A DNA stretch of 64,000 bases, taken from contig CAWHXR010000007.1 in assembly GCA_963833375.1 (NCBI GenBank), positions 248,001 to 312,000 of the forward strand, in the 5' to 3' direction. The position numbers and the translations under genes were made by a program. How positions within the stretch are numbered: position 1 is the stretch's first letter; every line of letters starts with the position of its first letter. This DNA comes from DASUPK01 sp963833375. Lineage in GTDB: Bacteria; Actinomycetota; Thermoleophilia; Solirubrobacterales; 70-9. Below are positions 8,143 to 17,562 of this stretch, in pieces. Under the pieces are notes generated by a model that was not told the DNA's origin, did no database searches, and saw only the letters and a program-made list of their open reading frames with translations.

Positions 8143-9255
8143 TCAGGTCCGGTTCGCGGCCGGATCGAAGGGCAGCGGCTCGAACCTCAGCAGCCGCTCG
8201 ACGATCTCCGAGAGCTCTGCCTCGTGGGAGCGGATCAGCTCGTCGGCGCTGGCGGGCAGCGTCTCGCTCAGGGTCCGCGGGCTGGCGTCGTCGAGCGCGA
8301 CGGTGCCGTGGAGCGGGACCTGCAGGCGAAAGAAGCGGGGACCGTGGCCGAGGTCTGCGGGTTGGATGTGCGGATCGCCGGGATGGTTGAGGAGGGTGTG
8401 GGCCCAGTGGTCGGCGCCGTCCGAGGCCCCATCGAGCGTCGCGCCCAGGATCGGCGGCTCGCCGCCCTGAGGCAGCACCCATCCGAGCTTCCCCCAGCGA
8501 CGAACCTGCTCCTGGCGATATCCGTCCTCGTGCAGGCCGGTGCCGATCGAGACCACCAGCAGATCGTCGTGGTCCAGGTGATGCGGGTGGTGGCCGAACC
8601 GCTTCAGGGCCTCCACGATCGCGACGATGACCGGGTTCGCGGCGAAGACGCCACCGTCCACGAGGGCGCGACCATCGAGCTCATGGGACGGGAAGTAGGT
8701 CGGGGCGGCGGAGGTGGCCAGCCCGGCGTCAGCGAGCGGACGGTTGCGGTCGCTCTCGGGAGCCTCGCGGGCCCGCCAGCGCTTGAAGAGGTAGGGCTCG
8801 CGGTTGGTCATGTCGTATGAGGTCACCACCACCTCCCGCAGCGCATGCTCCAGCTGACCGGTGCCCAGTCGCTTCTCGATCGACTTCTGGAGGGGACCGA
8901 GCGTGTACTTCGGCCCGAGCCATCCCCACAGCGTCCGCAGCTTCTGGAACAGGCCCCGGTGGAAGATCTCGGGGCCGTCCTCGACGTAGAAGCCGGCGAG
9001 CTCGTCCGCGCTCACCGCCGGCCGCTCCGGCTGCTCGGGATCCGGCGTGGTCAGGCTGAGGGCGACCAGCCCGCCGGTCGAGGTCCCGGCGAACATGTGG
9101 AAGTAGTCGGAGACGCGAGCCTGCGGGCCGGCTCGCTTCTGGATCCTGCGCTCGAGCTCAGCGATGACGAGCGCCGGGATCAGGCCACGGATGCCACCGC
9201 CGTCGACGCAGAGGATCCTGAACCTGTCGGTTGGCTTGCTCTGATCGGCGGCCAC
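8143..9255 (-). CDS. patatin-like phospholipase
   Basis: The 370-residue protein contains the full patatin set: oxyanion-hole motif DGGGIRG at residues 18-24, nucleophile elbow GTSTGG near residue 54 and the catalytic Asp in LVDGGVFAANP. This Ser-Asp dyad family deacylates phospholipids or other acyl esters. There is no signal peptide, so a cytosolic role is likely. The GTG start lies four bases after the stop of the ABC-2 permease, so it appears to be the last gene of that operon. Confidence 0.9.
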   Translation of the reverse strand: MAADQSKPTDRFRILCVDGGGIRGLIPALVIAELERRIQKRAGPQARVSDYFHMFAGTSTGGLVALSLTTPDPEQPERPAVSADELAGFYVEDGPEIFHRGLFQKLRTLWGWLGPKYTLGPLQKSIEKRLGTGQLEHALREVVVTSYDMTNREPYLFKRWRAREAPESDRNRPLADAGLATSAAPTYFPSHELDGRALVDGGVFAANPVIVAIVEALKRFGHHPHHLDHDDLLVVSIGTGLHEDGYRQEQVRRWGKLGWVLPQGGEPPILGATLDGASDGADHWAHTLLNHPGDPHIQPADLGHGPRFFRLQVPLHGTVALDDASPRTLSETLPASADELIRSHEAELSEIVERLLRFEPLPFDPAANRT

Positions 9256-9259
9256 GTTC

Positions 9260-10036
9260 CTAAGGCTTCAGCTTCCGCCCGCTCGTGAACAGCCACTGGC
9301 TCCACGCCAGCAGCGCCAGGCACATGCCGGCCACCACCGCGTAGGCGATCCAGGGGCTCACGTCGGAGACGCCGAGGAAGCCGTAGCGGATCGTCTCCAC
9401 GACGTAGAAGAGCGGGTTGACGTGGGAGAGCTGCTCCCACGGCGAGCCCAGGCGAGAGACCGAGTAGAAGACGCCGCCCAGGAAGGTGAGGGGGAGGATG
9501 ACGATGTTGTTGATGAAGCTCGTGTGGTCGAACGTCTCCGCGTAGATGCCGACGATCGTGCCGAGGGCGCCGAAGCCGACCACCAGCAGCAGAACGGCGA
9601 CGATCAGCAGCGCGGGGTGCACGACCGGCGCGCCGGTGATCGGGATCGCGCACGCTGCGAGCCCCGCGCCGATGATCAGCGCGCGGAAGGCTCCGCCTAT
9701 CAGGTAGCCGAGGTTGACCTGCCAGTGATGAATGGGCGCGGCGAGGACGTCGTCGATGAAGCGGTCGTTGCGGCCCTGGAAGATCGTCGAGGCGTTGTTC
9801 GAGTAGGCGGCCTGTGCCATCGCCATCGCGATCAGGCCTGGCACGATGAACTGGTCGTAGTCGAAGCCGTCGACCTGCTTGATCCGCCCGCCGAGCGAGA
9901 GGCCGAAGACGACGATGAAGAGCAGGGAGGAGACGACCGGCGCCAGCGTCGTCTGGGTCCAGAGGCGCAGGACGCGGTGGCACTCGCGGCGCGAGAGCCA
10001 GAGGAACCCCTGCAGCGGACGGGCCTCGGCGTTCAC
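9260..10036 (-). CDS. ABC-2 type transporter permease
   Basis: A 258-residue protein with six predicted transmembrane helices and the ABC-2 pattern (FLWLSRRECHRVLRLW at the N-terminus, QVDGFDYDQFIVPGLIAM, FLGGVFYSVSRL near the fifth helix). It pairs with the ATPase encoded immediately upstream to form an exporter for a drug, lipid or polysaccharide. The GTG start overlaps the predicted ATPase stop as GTGA, provided a frameshift in the ATPase end is corrected. Confidence 0.85.
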   Translation of the reverse strand: MNAEARPLQGFLWLSRRECHRVLRLWTQTTLAPVVSSLLFIVVFGLSLGGRIKQVDGFDYDQFIVPGLIAMAMAQAAYSNNASTIFQGRNDRFIDDVLAAPIHHWQVNLGYLIGGAFRALIIGAGLAACAIPITGAPVVHPALLIVAVLLLVVGFGALGTIVGIYAETFDHTSFINNIVILPLTFLGGVFYSVSRLGSPWEQLSHVNPLFYVVETIRYGFLGVSDVSPWIAYAVVAGMCLALLAWSQWLFTSGRKLKP

Positions 10037-10784
10037 GCGGGCGCCTCCTCGACGGCCGCCGCCCGGCGGCGACGGTCTTCATGTAGACGTCCTCGAGGGT
10101 GGCGGCGTCGAAGCGCTGCTTGAGGCCGTCGGCGGTGTCGCGGGCCATGATCCGCCCGCCGCCGATCAGCCCGATCTCCTCGCAGAGCGCCTCGGCCTCC
10201 TCGAGGTAGTGGGTGGTCAGCAGGATCGTCGTGCCGCGCTCGTGCAGCCGGCGGATGTAGCGCCAGAGCTCGTGGCGGAGCTCGAGGTCGACGCCGGCGG
10301 TCGGCTCGTCGAGGATCACCAGGCGCGGCTCGTGGAGCAGCGCCCGGGCGAGGAGCAGGCGGCGGCGCATCCCGCCGGAGAGCTTGGGCGCGCGCACGTC
10401 ACGCTTGGCGCGCAGGTCGAAGACGTCGATCATCTCCTCCGCGCGCTCGGCGGCCGCCGCGCCGCTCATCCCGTAGTAGCCGCCGTGGTAGATCAGCGTC
10501 TCGCGGACGGTCAGGAAGCGGTCGAGGTTGGGCTCCTGCTCGGCGACGCCGATCAGCCGCCGCGCCTCCATCGAGCCGCCGGGGAGGCCGAAGACCGAGA
10601 TTTCTCCCTCGGTCAGGCGCAGCAGGTTGCAGACCGCGCTGATCAGCGTGGTCTTGCCGGCGCCGTTCGGGCCGAGCAGGCCGAAGAAGCTGCCGGCAGG
10701 GACCTCGAGGTCGAGGCCGTCGAGCGCGAGCGTACCGTCGTCGTAGCGCTTGGTCAGCGCACGCAGCTGAAGGGCGGGGGTCAC
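10033..10784 (-). CDS. ABC-2 exporter ATP-binding protein (apparent frameshift near the 3' end)
   Basis: Residues 1-235 form a complete DrrA-type ATPase: Walker A GPNGAGKTT, Q-loop region EQEPNL, signature LSGGMRRR, Walker B LVILDEP and H-loop TTHYLEE. As sequenced, the frame runs on for about 290 residues antisense-like through the permease gene. Moving one frame at about 10050, in a GCCGCCGGGCGGCGG tract, gives an ending AAAVEEAPA with a TGA at 10033 that overlaps the permease GTG. I take that as the real end. The start is GTG with GGAGG upstream. Confidence 0.8.
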
Positions 10785-10829
10785 CCCTCCATGATTGCGA
10801 TTCGCGTAACCGTGCTCCCTTACGACGCC

Positions 10830-11141
10830 TCAGCTGGCCTGGCTGGCCTGTTCGACCTCCAGGAGCGACACCTCGTAGTGCTCCACCGACGCCGTCTCAC
10901 CGGGTCCCGTGACCTCCTCGCGAACGCGTGTCGCCTCGTCCTCGCTCGCCTGCATCGCCTCCTCCCCCTCCCACAGCGAGATGACGACGATCGTTCCGCT
11001 CTGCCGGTCGGACAGGAAGACGACGCCCTTCATGCCTTCGGTCTGGCCCGGCTCGGTCGGTAGCACCTTCTTCTTCTGCTGCAGGGTCTCATCGATGGCT
11101 TCTGGCGCCGCGCCCTCGTAGCGGGTTACGCGAGCATGCAT
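10830..11141 (-). CDS. antibiotic biosynthesis monooxygenase-like (ferredoxin-fold) protein
   Basis: The 103-residue protein resembles single-domain dimeric alpha/beta-barrel proteins: MHARVTRYEG, then GVVFLSDRQSGTIVVISLWEGEEAM and a C-terminal strand VEHYEVSLLEV. The FLSDRQSG-W pattern matches the ABM-like group. These act as quinol monooxygenases, haem-degrading enzymes or stress proteins; key catalytic residues are not clear here. It stands alone. Confidence 0.55.
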   Translation of the reverse strand: MHARVTRYEGAAPEAIDETLQQKKKVLPTEPGQTEGMKGVVFLSDRQSGTIVVISLWEGEEAMQASEDEATRVREEVTGPGETASVEHYEVSLLEVEQASQAS

Positions 11142-11317
11142 GTCTCCTCCTATCTGCTCGAAATCTCCCGGCAGTTCTTACCCCATTCCCAAGGGTAGGG
11201 TGAGGGCTCGAAGCGAGGCGCTCGCGCAGGAACTTGCGCACTGACCGGCGCATAGGCGCGTCCGCGGCGGCGGCCGGGTAGGCTGGCCACCTGGTCCCCG
11301 CCGATCGAAAGCAGATC

Positions 11318-11629
11318 GTGCGCGACTCCTACGCTGCGTTTGCGGCCGGGGACAGGAGCGCCTTCGAGGAGGCCCTGAGCGACGACTTCACCTTCTCCGC
11401 GCCCCCGGATCCGATGCTCGACCGCGCGGGCTACTTCGAGCGCTGCTGGCCCGGCGCGGGGCGGGGGAACGAGTTCGAGATCGTCCGCATGATCGAGTCG
11501 GGCGACGAGGTGGTCGTCACCTACGAGAGCGAGACGTCGAAGGGCCGCCGGGGCCGCAACACGGAGGTCTTCACCTTCGACGGCGACCGGATCGCCCGGG
11601 TCGAGGTCTACTTCGGCTGGGACCTGTAG
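11318..11629 (+). CDS. SnoaL/NTF2-like protein (start uncertain)
   Basis: A protein of about 103 residues with IVRDSYAAFAAGDRSAFEEALSDDFTFSAPP and EVVVTYESETSKGRRGRNTEVFTFDGDRI, a typical NTF2-like scaffold. The first canonical start is GTG at 11318, which trims the usual N-terminus. An in-frame CTG at 11291, six bases behind TAGGCT (11279-11284), would add nine residues that fit the family better. It converges with the flavodoxin gene. Confidence 0.65.
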   Translation: MRDSYAAFAAGDRSAFEEALSDDFTFSAPPDPMLDRAGYFERCWPGAGRGNEFEIVRMIESGDEVVVTYESETSKGRRGRNTEVFTFDGDRIARVEVYFGWDL

Positions 11630-11641
11630 GCGTTCGCCCGG

Positions 11642-12160
11642 CTAGCGGAGCTTCTCGGCGAGAGACGCGCCCCAGGCCTTCGCCCGCTCCAGTTCTCCAT
11701 CCGCGAGCGGGCCCTCGGAGTCCTCGACCAGGAAGCTCTCCGGGTCGGTGACCAGCTCGTAGCCGCGGCGGTGCAGGCGCTTCGCGATCCCGCGGGCGGC
11801 CATGCCGGTGATGATCGGGGACTTGTCGAGCCGCGTATCGAAGGCGGCCGCGCGCTTGCCGTCGCCCTGCCGCTGGCCGAGCCACTGGCGCAGCCCGGGC
11901 CCGTCGGCGGCCCCCGGCTCGAGCTCGACGTCCTCCTCCTCATTGGCGGCGTCGGCCGCGGCCTTGCGGCTCATCGAGGTCGCGAGGCCGTGCATGTGGG
12001 TCGGGCCGCCGACGACCAGGACGTCGGCTTCGTCGGCCGTGCTCTCGTCGCCGGCGTTGACGGAGACGACCTCAGCTTCCCCGCCGAGCCCCTCAGCGAT
12101 CGACTCGGCGATCTGACGGGTGTTGCCGTACATCGACTCGTAGGCGACGACAACTGCCAT
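11642..12160 (-). CDS. flavodoxin-domain protein
   Basis: This 172-residue protein begins MAVVVAYESMYGNTRQIAESIA, the FMN phosphate-binding loop (S/T-x-x-GNT) of flavodoxins. VLVVGGPTHMHG forms the second flavin loop. Actinobacterial proteins of this type are often annotated as flavodoxin or protoporphyrinogen-oxidase-like; the electron partner is unknown. The ATG at 12160 is divergent from the acyl-CoA ligase-like gene starting at 12212, with about 50 bases between. Confidence 0.8.
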   Translation of the reverse strand: MAVVVAYESMYGNTRQIAESIAEGLGGEAEVVSVNAGDESTADEADVLVVGGPTHMHGLATSMSRKAAADAANEEEDVELEPGAADGPGLRQWLGQRQGDGKRAAAFDTRLDKSPIITGMAARGIAKRLHRRGYELVTDPESFLVEDSEGPLADGELERAKAWGASLAEKLR

Positions 12161-12211
12161 TGGCGGCGATGTTCTCAGAATCGCCGATACTTGTGCGCGA
12201 GGAGTGAGAGG

Positions 12212-13703
12212 TTGATCTACCGCAGCCCGCAGCCCGACATCGAGATCCCGGATGTGACCCTGAGCGAGTACGCGATGGGCGGAGCGGCCGCGCGCGGCGA
12301 CCATCCGGCGATCATCGACAGCGACTCCGGCGAGACGACCACCTACGCCGAGCTTGCCGCGAAGGTGGACGCGGTCGCAGCCGCGCTCCAGGCCCAGGGG
12401 ATCGGCAAGGGAGACGTGGTGGCGCTGGTAGGCCCGAACAGCGCCGAGTGGGCGATCGTCTACTACGCGATCCTGCGCGCCGGCGGCGTCGTCACGCCAA
12501 TGAACCCGCTCCTCACCGCTGAGGAGATGCAGCGGCAGCAGGAGGACTCCGGCGCCAAGCTCGCCATCGACGACCCGCGTGGAGACGGTGGGCGAGGCCG
12601 AGCGGGGCGCGAGACCGGAGGAAATCGAGATCGATCCGGAGGACCTGGCCGTTCTCCCGTACTCGAGCGGCACCACCGGCCTGATGAAGGGTGTGATGCT
12701 GACCAACCGCAACCTGGTCGCGAACATCGAGCAGGCCTGGAACTCGATGCCGCTCACCGCGGAGGACACGTTGGTCGGCCTGCTCCCCTTCTTCCACATC
12801 TACGGCCAGACCGTCGTCCTCAACATGGGCCTCGCCAAGGGATCGACGATCGTCACCATGCAGCGCTTCGACCTCGCGGGGCTGCTGGAAATCCTCGAAA
12901 AGCATCAGGTGACCTGGCTCCACATCGCCCCGCCCGTCGTCCTCGCCTTCGCCACCGCCCCCGAGATCGAGGATCGCGACACCTCCCATCTGAAGATGGT
13001 GATCTCGGGCGCCGCGCCGCTCGACGCGGAGCTCGCCCAGCGCGCGGAGCACCGGATCGGCGCCCGGATCCGCCAGGGCTACGGGATGACCGAGCTCAGC
13101 CCGGTGAGCCACAAGAGCTCGCTCGCCAAGGCTGCGGAGATTCCGCCGGGGAGCATCGGCCCGCTGATCCCGAACACGGAGTGCCGCCTCGTCGACCCTG
13201 AGACCGGCGAGGACGTCGGCGAGGGGCGGGAGGGCGAGATCTGGATCCGCGGCCCCCAGGTGATGAAGGGCTACCTCAACAACCGGCAGGCGACCGATGA
13301 GACGCTGGTCGGCGACGGCTGGCTGCGCACCGGGGACATCGGCCGGGTCAACTCCGACGGCTACTTCTTCATCGTCGATCGGCTCAAGGAGCTGATCAAG
13401 TACAAGGGCTACCAGGTGCCGCCGGCCGAGCTCGAGGCCGTGCTGGTCTCACATCCGAAGGTGAAGGACGCGGCGGTGATCGGTGTGCCGATGGACGATG
13501 GGGGCGAGGCGCCCAAGGCCTGCGTGGTCTGCGACGACGGCCTCGACGCGGAGGAGCTGATGGCCTACATCGCCGAGCGCGTGGCGCCCTACAAGCGGAT
13601 CCGCGAGGTCGAGTTCGTCGACGAGATCCCGAAGTCGCCCTCGGGCAAGATCCTCCGTCGGCTCCTGCGGGAGGAGCACGGCGCTGCGAAGGCCGGGATC
13701 TGA
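12212..13703 (+). pseudogene. 4-coumarate/long-chain acyl-CoA ligase-like gene with internal deletion
   Basis: The first frame (TTG at 12212, behind GGAGTGAGAGG) encodes the family N-terminus: TTYAELAAKVDAVAAAL, VALVGPNSAEWAIVYYAILRAGG and TPMNPLLTAEEM, up to DSGAKLAI. At about 12575 the rest continues in another frame with LPYSSGTTGLMKGVML, YGMTELSPVSH, GWLRTGDIGR and the catalytic lysine end PKSPSGKILRR. Between GAKL and LPYSSGTTG only about 25 residues remain, against about 60 in normal members. So roughly 100 bases, not a multiple of three, are missing. It may be a true pseudogene or an assembly gap. Confidence 0.8.
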
Positions 13704-13718
13704 GGCGGGGCGGCGGGC

Positions 13719-14180
13719 TCAGCCGTTCGGCGTCGAGGGCGGCGCGCCGGTCTTGAGCAGCGTCGACAGGTAGATCACGACCTTCGTCTTGCCTTTGTTG
13801 GCGGCGCGGTGGATGGTCGAGGGCTGCTCGACGATCCATTGGCCGGCCGCGATCCTGCCGGTCGTCCCCGCGGTGATCCTGCCGACGATCCTCGCGTTGC
13901 CGGCGGGGCCGGTCATCACGGTCACCGAGCCGGACTGGACCGTGTAGGCGAGGACCCCGGCCTGCACGTAGGCGACCTGGGTCCCCTCGTGGTGGTGGAG
14001 GGCGATCGCGCCGCCGGCCGGGATCGTCACGCGGGAGAGGCCAAGGGTGCGCCCGGAGGCGCCCTTCACCTTGGTGCTCTGGGCGAGCGGGGTGCGGGTT
14101 ACGGCCGAGCCGCCGGACTGCGCGATCACGTGACCGACCACCACACCGGTGGCGAGCAGGCCGATCGCCGAGAGGATCAC
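13719..14180 (-). CDS. membrane-anchored cupin-like protein
   Basis: The product begins with one hydrophobic helix (VILSAIGLLATGVVVGHVIAQ) and then has a cupin-like extracytoplasmic domain: IPAGGAIALHHHEGTQVAYVQAG and AAGQWIVEQPSTIHRAANKG. A His-rich HHHE cluster sits at the metal-site position. GTG at 14180 is the first good start downstream of the divergent antiporter gene; a TTG at 14261 would add a basic segment (RARRCIR) but would overlap that gene's promoter. It converges tightly with the acyl-CoA ligase-like gene. Confidence 0.55.
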   Translation of the reverse strand: MILSAIGLLATGVVVGHVIAQSGGSAVTRTPLAQSTKVKGASGRTLGLSRVTIPAGGAIALHHHEGTQVAYVQAGVLAYTVQSGSVTVMTGPAGNARIVGRITAGTTGRIAAGQWIVEQPSTIHRAANKGKTKVVIYLSTLLKTGAPPSTPNG

Positions 14181-14271
14181 GGTGAGGCGGATGCACCGCC
14201 TCGCGCGGGCAGCGTAGCCGGTGGCCCCCGCGGATTCCTCGCCGCTCCCGCGCGCCCGCAAGAATTGGGGC

Positions 14272-15858
14272 GTGGGAGACGTCCAGATCCTGCTCGCCGC
14301 CCTCTTCGTCTCGGCCGCCGGCCTGAACGCGCTCGCCAACCGCCTCGATCTGCCGTACCCGATCCCGCTTGTGATCGGGGGGCTGGTGCTCGGCCTGATC
14401 CCGGGGATCCCCAACATCCGCCTCAACCCGGACCTGGTCCTGCTCGTCTTCCTGCCGCCGCTGCTCTATGCCTCGGCCTTCTTCGCGGACCTGCGCAGCC
14501 TGCGCGCGGACGCACGGGTGATCGCCCTCAATGCGATCGGGATGACCCTGGCAACGGCCGCCGTCGTGGGGGTGATCGCGCACGAGCTGATCGACCTGCC
14601 CTGGGCGATGGCCTTCGCGCTCGGCGCGATCGTCTCGCCGACCGATCCTGCCGCCGCCACGGCGATCATGCGCCGGGTCGGCGCGCCGCGGCGGATGATC
14701 AACGTCCTCGAGGGAGAGAGCCTGATCAACGACGCCACCGCCCTCGTCTCCTACAAGGTCGCCGTCGCGGTGGCGATCGGGGAGAGCGTCTCCGCGGGGC
14801 ACACGGTGCTCACCTTCTTCGGGGACGTTGCCGGCGGCGTCGCGATCGGGCTGGCGGTCGGGTGGGTGATCGCCGAGGTCCGGCGGCGGGTGACCGACGT
14901 CAACACCGAGCTGACCATCTCGCTGTTCAGCGCGTACGGGGCGTTCATCCCCGCGGACCAGCTCGGCTTCTCCGGCGTGCTCGCCGTCGTCGCCTGCGGC
15001 CTCTACCTCGGCTTCCGTGCTCCGGAGATTGCCTCGCCCGAGAGCCGGATGCAGGGCTTTGCGCTCTGGTCGATTCTCACGTTCCTCCTCAACGCGACTC
15101 TCTTCATCTTGATCGGCCTGCAGCTGCCGGTGATCGTCGACGGCCTCAGTGGCAGGCCGGCGGGGGAGGTGGTCGGCTACGCGGCCGCGATCTGCGGGGC
15201 GGTGATCGCGACGCGGTTCATCTGGATGAATTCGATGGCCGCGGTCATCAGGACCCTCGACCGGCGGCCCTCGCAGCGCGCCAGGCGCTCCAGCTGGCGC
15301 GTGCGGGTGATCGGCTCCTGGTCGGGGATGCGCGGCGCCGTCTCCCTCGCCGCGGCCCTCGCCCTGCCGCTGGAGACGAATGCCGGCGATCCGCTGCCGG
15401 GCCGCGACCTGATCCAGTTCATCACCTTCTCGCTGATCCTGGTGACGGTGGTGGGGCAGGGCCTGACCCTGCCGTGGCTGATCCGGCGCCTCGGGGTCAC
15501 CGAGGATGGCTCCGAGGAGGAGGGGGAGGAGCTCAAGGCGCGGCTGGTGATCGCGCGTGCGGCGCTCGACCGCGTCGACGAGCTCGAGGGCGAGGACTGG
15601 ACCCGCGACGGGACCATCGAGCGAGTCCGCAACGTCTACCGCTTCCGCCAGCGCCGCTTCAAGGTCCGGGCCGGGAAGATCGATGACGAGGATGGGATCG
15701 AGCAGGGCTCCCTCGCCTACCAGCGGCTGATGCACGAGATCTACGCGGCGCAGCGGCGGGCTCTGGTTCAGCTTCGCAACGAGCGCACGATCAGCGCCGA
15801 TGTGATGCGCCGCGTCGAGCGCGAGCTCGACCTGGAGGAGCAGCGCCTCGAGGTCTAG
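14272..15858 (+). CDS. Na+/H+ antiporter, CPA1/NhaP type
   Basis: The 528-residue protein has about twelve transmembrane helices and the CPA1 signature FALGAIVSPTDPAAATAI with the transport-site motif, then GESLINDATALVSYKVAV, the ND pair of the ion-binding site. A cytoplasmic C-terminal tail (about residues 410-528) is charged and helical. It exchanges Na+ (or K+) for H+ at the membrane. I prefer the GTG at 14272 to the upstream GTG at 14221, since the hydrophobic first helix starts directly after it and an AAGAAT box lies six bases ahead. The stop overlaps that of the convergent lipoprotein gene. Confidence 0.9.
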   Translation: MGDVQILLAALFVSAAGLNALANRLDLPYPIPLVIGGLVLGLIPGIPNIRLNPDLVLLVFLPPLLYASAFFADLRSLRADARVIALNAIGMTLATAAVVGVIAHELIDLPWAMAFALGAIVSPTDPAAATAIMRRVGAPRRMINVLEGESLINDATALVSYKVAVAVAIGESVSAGHTVLTFFGDVAGGVAIGLAVGWVIAEVRRRVTDVNTELTISLFSAYGAFIPADQLGFSGVLAVVACGLYLGFRAPEIASPESRMQGFALWSILTFLLNATLFILIGLQLPVIVDGLSGRPAGEVVGYAAAICGAVIATRFIWMNSMAAVIRTLDRRPSQRARRSSWRVRVIGSWSGMRGAVSLAAALALPLETNAGDPLPGRDLIQFITFSLILVTVVGQGLTLPWLIRRLGVTEDGSEEEGEELKARLVIARAALDRVDELEGEDWTRDGTIERVRNVYRFRQRRFKVRAGKIDDEDGIEQGSLAYQRLMHEIYAAQRRALVQLRNERTISADVMRRVERELDLEEQRLEV

Positions 15859-16415
15859 TAGCCGGGTGGCCGGCGCAGTGGCCCCAGGTAGACCCGCGCC
15901 AACCCGACCGCCATCTCCCTGCGGGCCGAGGGGAGGGCGGACGGCGCTCGCATCTTGACCGTGACCAGCCGGACCCCGTCGGTGGTCAGCAGCCGGCTCT
16001 GGAGCGGGAACCAGTCGGCGTCGAGCCCGAGGTGCGCAATGGTGCGCGGATACGCACCCGCGGGGACGCGCGTCCAGTCGACGTTCTGACCGAACTCAAC
16101 GACCTCGCGCTCCATGCGCGTGTAGGGCTGGGGAGCGCTGTCGAGCCGGACGATCGCGGTCAGCCCGGCCCGGAGGCGGCAGCTCTCCGCGCCGTTCGAC
16201 GCGGTGAAGGCCGACGCCTCCACCGAGCCGGCCGGTCGCGAAGCGAGCCGCGCGAGGCTCGCCCGCGCCCGGGGCGAGCACGCCGGGGTCAGGCGAGGCA
16301 CGGGTGGCGCGGCAGCGGCGGGGGGCGGCGGGGTCGAGGCTGCACGCTCCCCGCCGGACGAGGAGCCGCAGCCGGTGAGGGCGACGGCCAGAACAAGGGC
16401 TGTGAAGGCACGCAC
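15855..16415 (-). CDS. predicted lipoprotein
   Basis: A 186-residue protein with a clear lipoprotein signal: VRAFTALVLAVALTGCGSSSGG, lipobox LTGC, then a Pro/Ala-rich linker. The mature domain contains two cysteines and a region of mixed strands; I do not recognise the family. The GTG at 16415 overlaps the preceding DUF2855 stop (TAGTG), so it is probably co-translated with it. The N-terminal cysteine should be lipidated and the protein anchored outside the membrane. Confidence 0.65.
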   Translation of the reverse strand: MRAFTALVLAVALTGCGSSSGGERAASTPPPPAAAAPPVPRLTPACSPRARASLARLASRPAGSVEASAFTASNGAESCRLRAGLTAIVRLDSAPQPYTRMEREVVEFGQNVDWTRVPAGAYPRTIAHLGLDADWFPLQSRLLTTDGVRLVTVKMRAPSALPSARREMAVGLARVYLGPLRRPPGY

Positions 16416-17416
16416 TAGGGCGAGAGTACGTGCCCGACCGCCGGGTCTGACTTGCCGTCGAGCAGCTCGAGGTAGACCCGCTCGATGTCCTCGGGTCCGG
16501 AGCCGTGCTCGACCCGCAGCCACTCCCGAGTCCACTCGACGTAGGGCGCCCAGGTCTCGGCGAGGCGCTCGTTGACGCCCTCCGCGCCCCAGTCCTTGGT
16601 GCGCTTTCGCAGCCGGTCAGGGGCGAAGAAGAAGACGGGCTGCGGCCCGGCCAGGTCAGAGCCGCCGCCGAGGCCCTCGCGGTGGGTAATGCCGACCGCC
16701 GCGCTGTGCTTGAGCTCGTCGGCCCAGTGGCCGTGGACCGCGCTTCGGACCTTGGCGTCGCCGGACATGTCGACGTAGACCGCGGGGTCTCGCTCGAGCG
16801 AGTCGAGCTCCTCATAGGGAACGACACGGTCGTAGACACCCAGCGACTCGGTGAACTCGACGTTCCGCGGCGAGGTCAGGCCGATCACCTCGATCCCGTC
16901 GCGCTTCGAGAGCAGATAGGCGAGGGCGGAGGAGGTGCGGCTGGAGGCGCTCGAGAGGACCGCCACACTCGCGCCGAAGAACCTCGCCGACCCCGCCTGA
17001 TCCGCTCCGCGTCCGGGGGTGTCGTCGAGGAAGTCGTCGATCAGGAACGAGGTGAAGTACAGCGGCCAGAGCAGCATCTGCTGGTCCTCGTATCGCTCCT
17101 CGTAGAAGGGCAGGCCAGCCACCCGGATGTAGCGGTTGTATGCGGCGGGCAGCTCGGCGCGGTGAGGGCTGGAATCGACGAAGTCGAGCGGGCTGGCCCG
17201 GTTCGGCTCGACCACGAGGTGGTCGCCCGGCGGCAGGTAGCCGAAGATCCTCGTCCCCTCGGGGACGCCATCGGCCTTGGTTGCGACCACGTCGGCGAAG
17301 CCCCAGACCGGCACCCGTGCCCAGCCGTTCTCGGCGGGGAAGAACTCCCAGTAGCTCATCGCGTCGCCCATCACCGCGTAGGTGATGTTGTTGGTGGTGA
17401 GCCCGAAGGTGTCCAC
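16415..17416 (-). CDS. DUF2855 family protein
   Basis: The frame carries the DUF2855 hallmark TTNNITYAVMGDAMSYWEFFPA near the N-terminus and then a Rossmann-like half with VAVLSSASSRTSSALAYLL and YVDMSGDAKVRSAVHGH, resembling quinone-oxidoreductase folds without known activity. GTG at 17416 is the first canonical start, but another 31 in-frame codons upstream (IDFLVKRDDL... VLLGV) match the family's usual opening and are closed by a TAG near 17520. An ATC codon at 17509 sits six bases behind TAGGCT (17516-17521). The real N-terminus is probably there. Confidence 0.8.
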   Translation of the reverse strand: MDTFGLTTNNITYAVMGDAMSYWEFFPAENGWARVPVWGFADVVATKADGVPEGTRIFGYLPPGDHLVVEPNRASPLDFVDSSPHRAELPAAYNRYIRVAGLPFYEERYEDQQMLLWPLYFTSFLIDDFLDDTPGRGADQAGSARFFGASVAVLSSASSRTSSALAYLLSKRDGIEVIGLTSPRNVEFTESLGVYDRVVPYEELDSLERDPAVYVDMSGDAKVRSAVHGHWADELKHSAAVGITHREGLGGGSDLAGPQPVFFFAPDRLRKRTKDWGAEGVNERLAETWAPYVEWTREWLRVEHGSGPEDIERVYLELLDGKSDPAVGHVLSP

Positions 17417-17562
17417 GCCGAGGAGGACCTGACCCTCCTCGAGCTCGGGCGCCTGGCTCTCCTCGAAGCGCGTCTCGTGCAGATCGTCTCGCTTGACCAG
17501 GAAGTCGATGGCAGCAGCCTATTTCAGGCTTGCTCGGCCGGTCGCTGATCCGTGAGTGAGCC

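Noticed and set aside
9180..10033. ATPase frame running on for another 290 codons through the permease and into the patatin gene
   Set aside because: It is the shadow frame of the permease; a one-base correction near 10050 gives a short natural end overlapping the permease start.
10795..10815. CGTAAC at 10804 as another Pho box
   Set aside because: The preceding 11-base steps carry no TTAC/TCAC core, so it is a chance match.
13396..15735. Very long minus-strand open frame opposite the Na+/H+ antiporter
   Set aside because: The product is Arg/Asp/Gly/His-rich low complexity, typical of the antisense frame of GC-rich genes, while the plus strand gives a perfect CPA1 antiporter.
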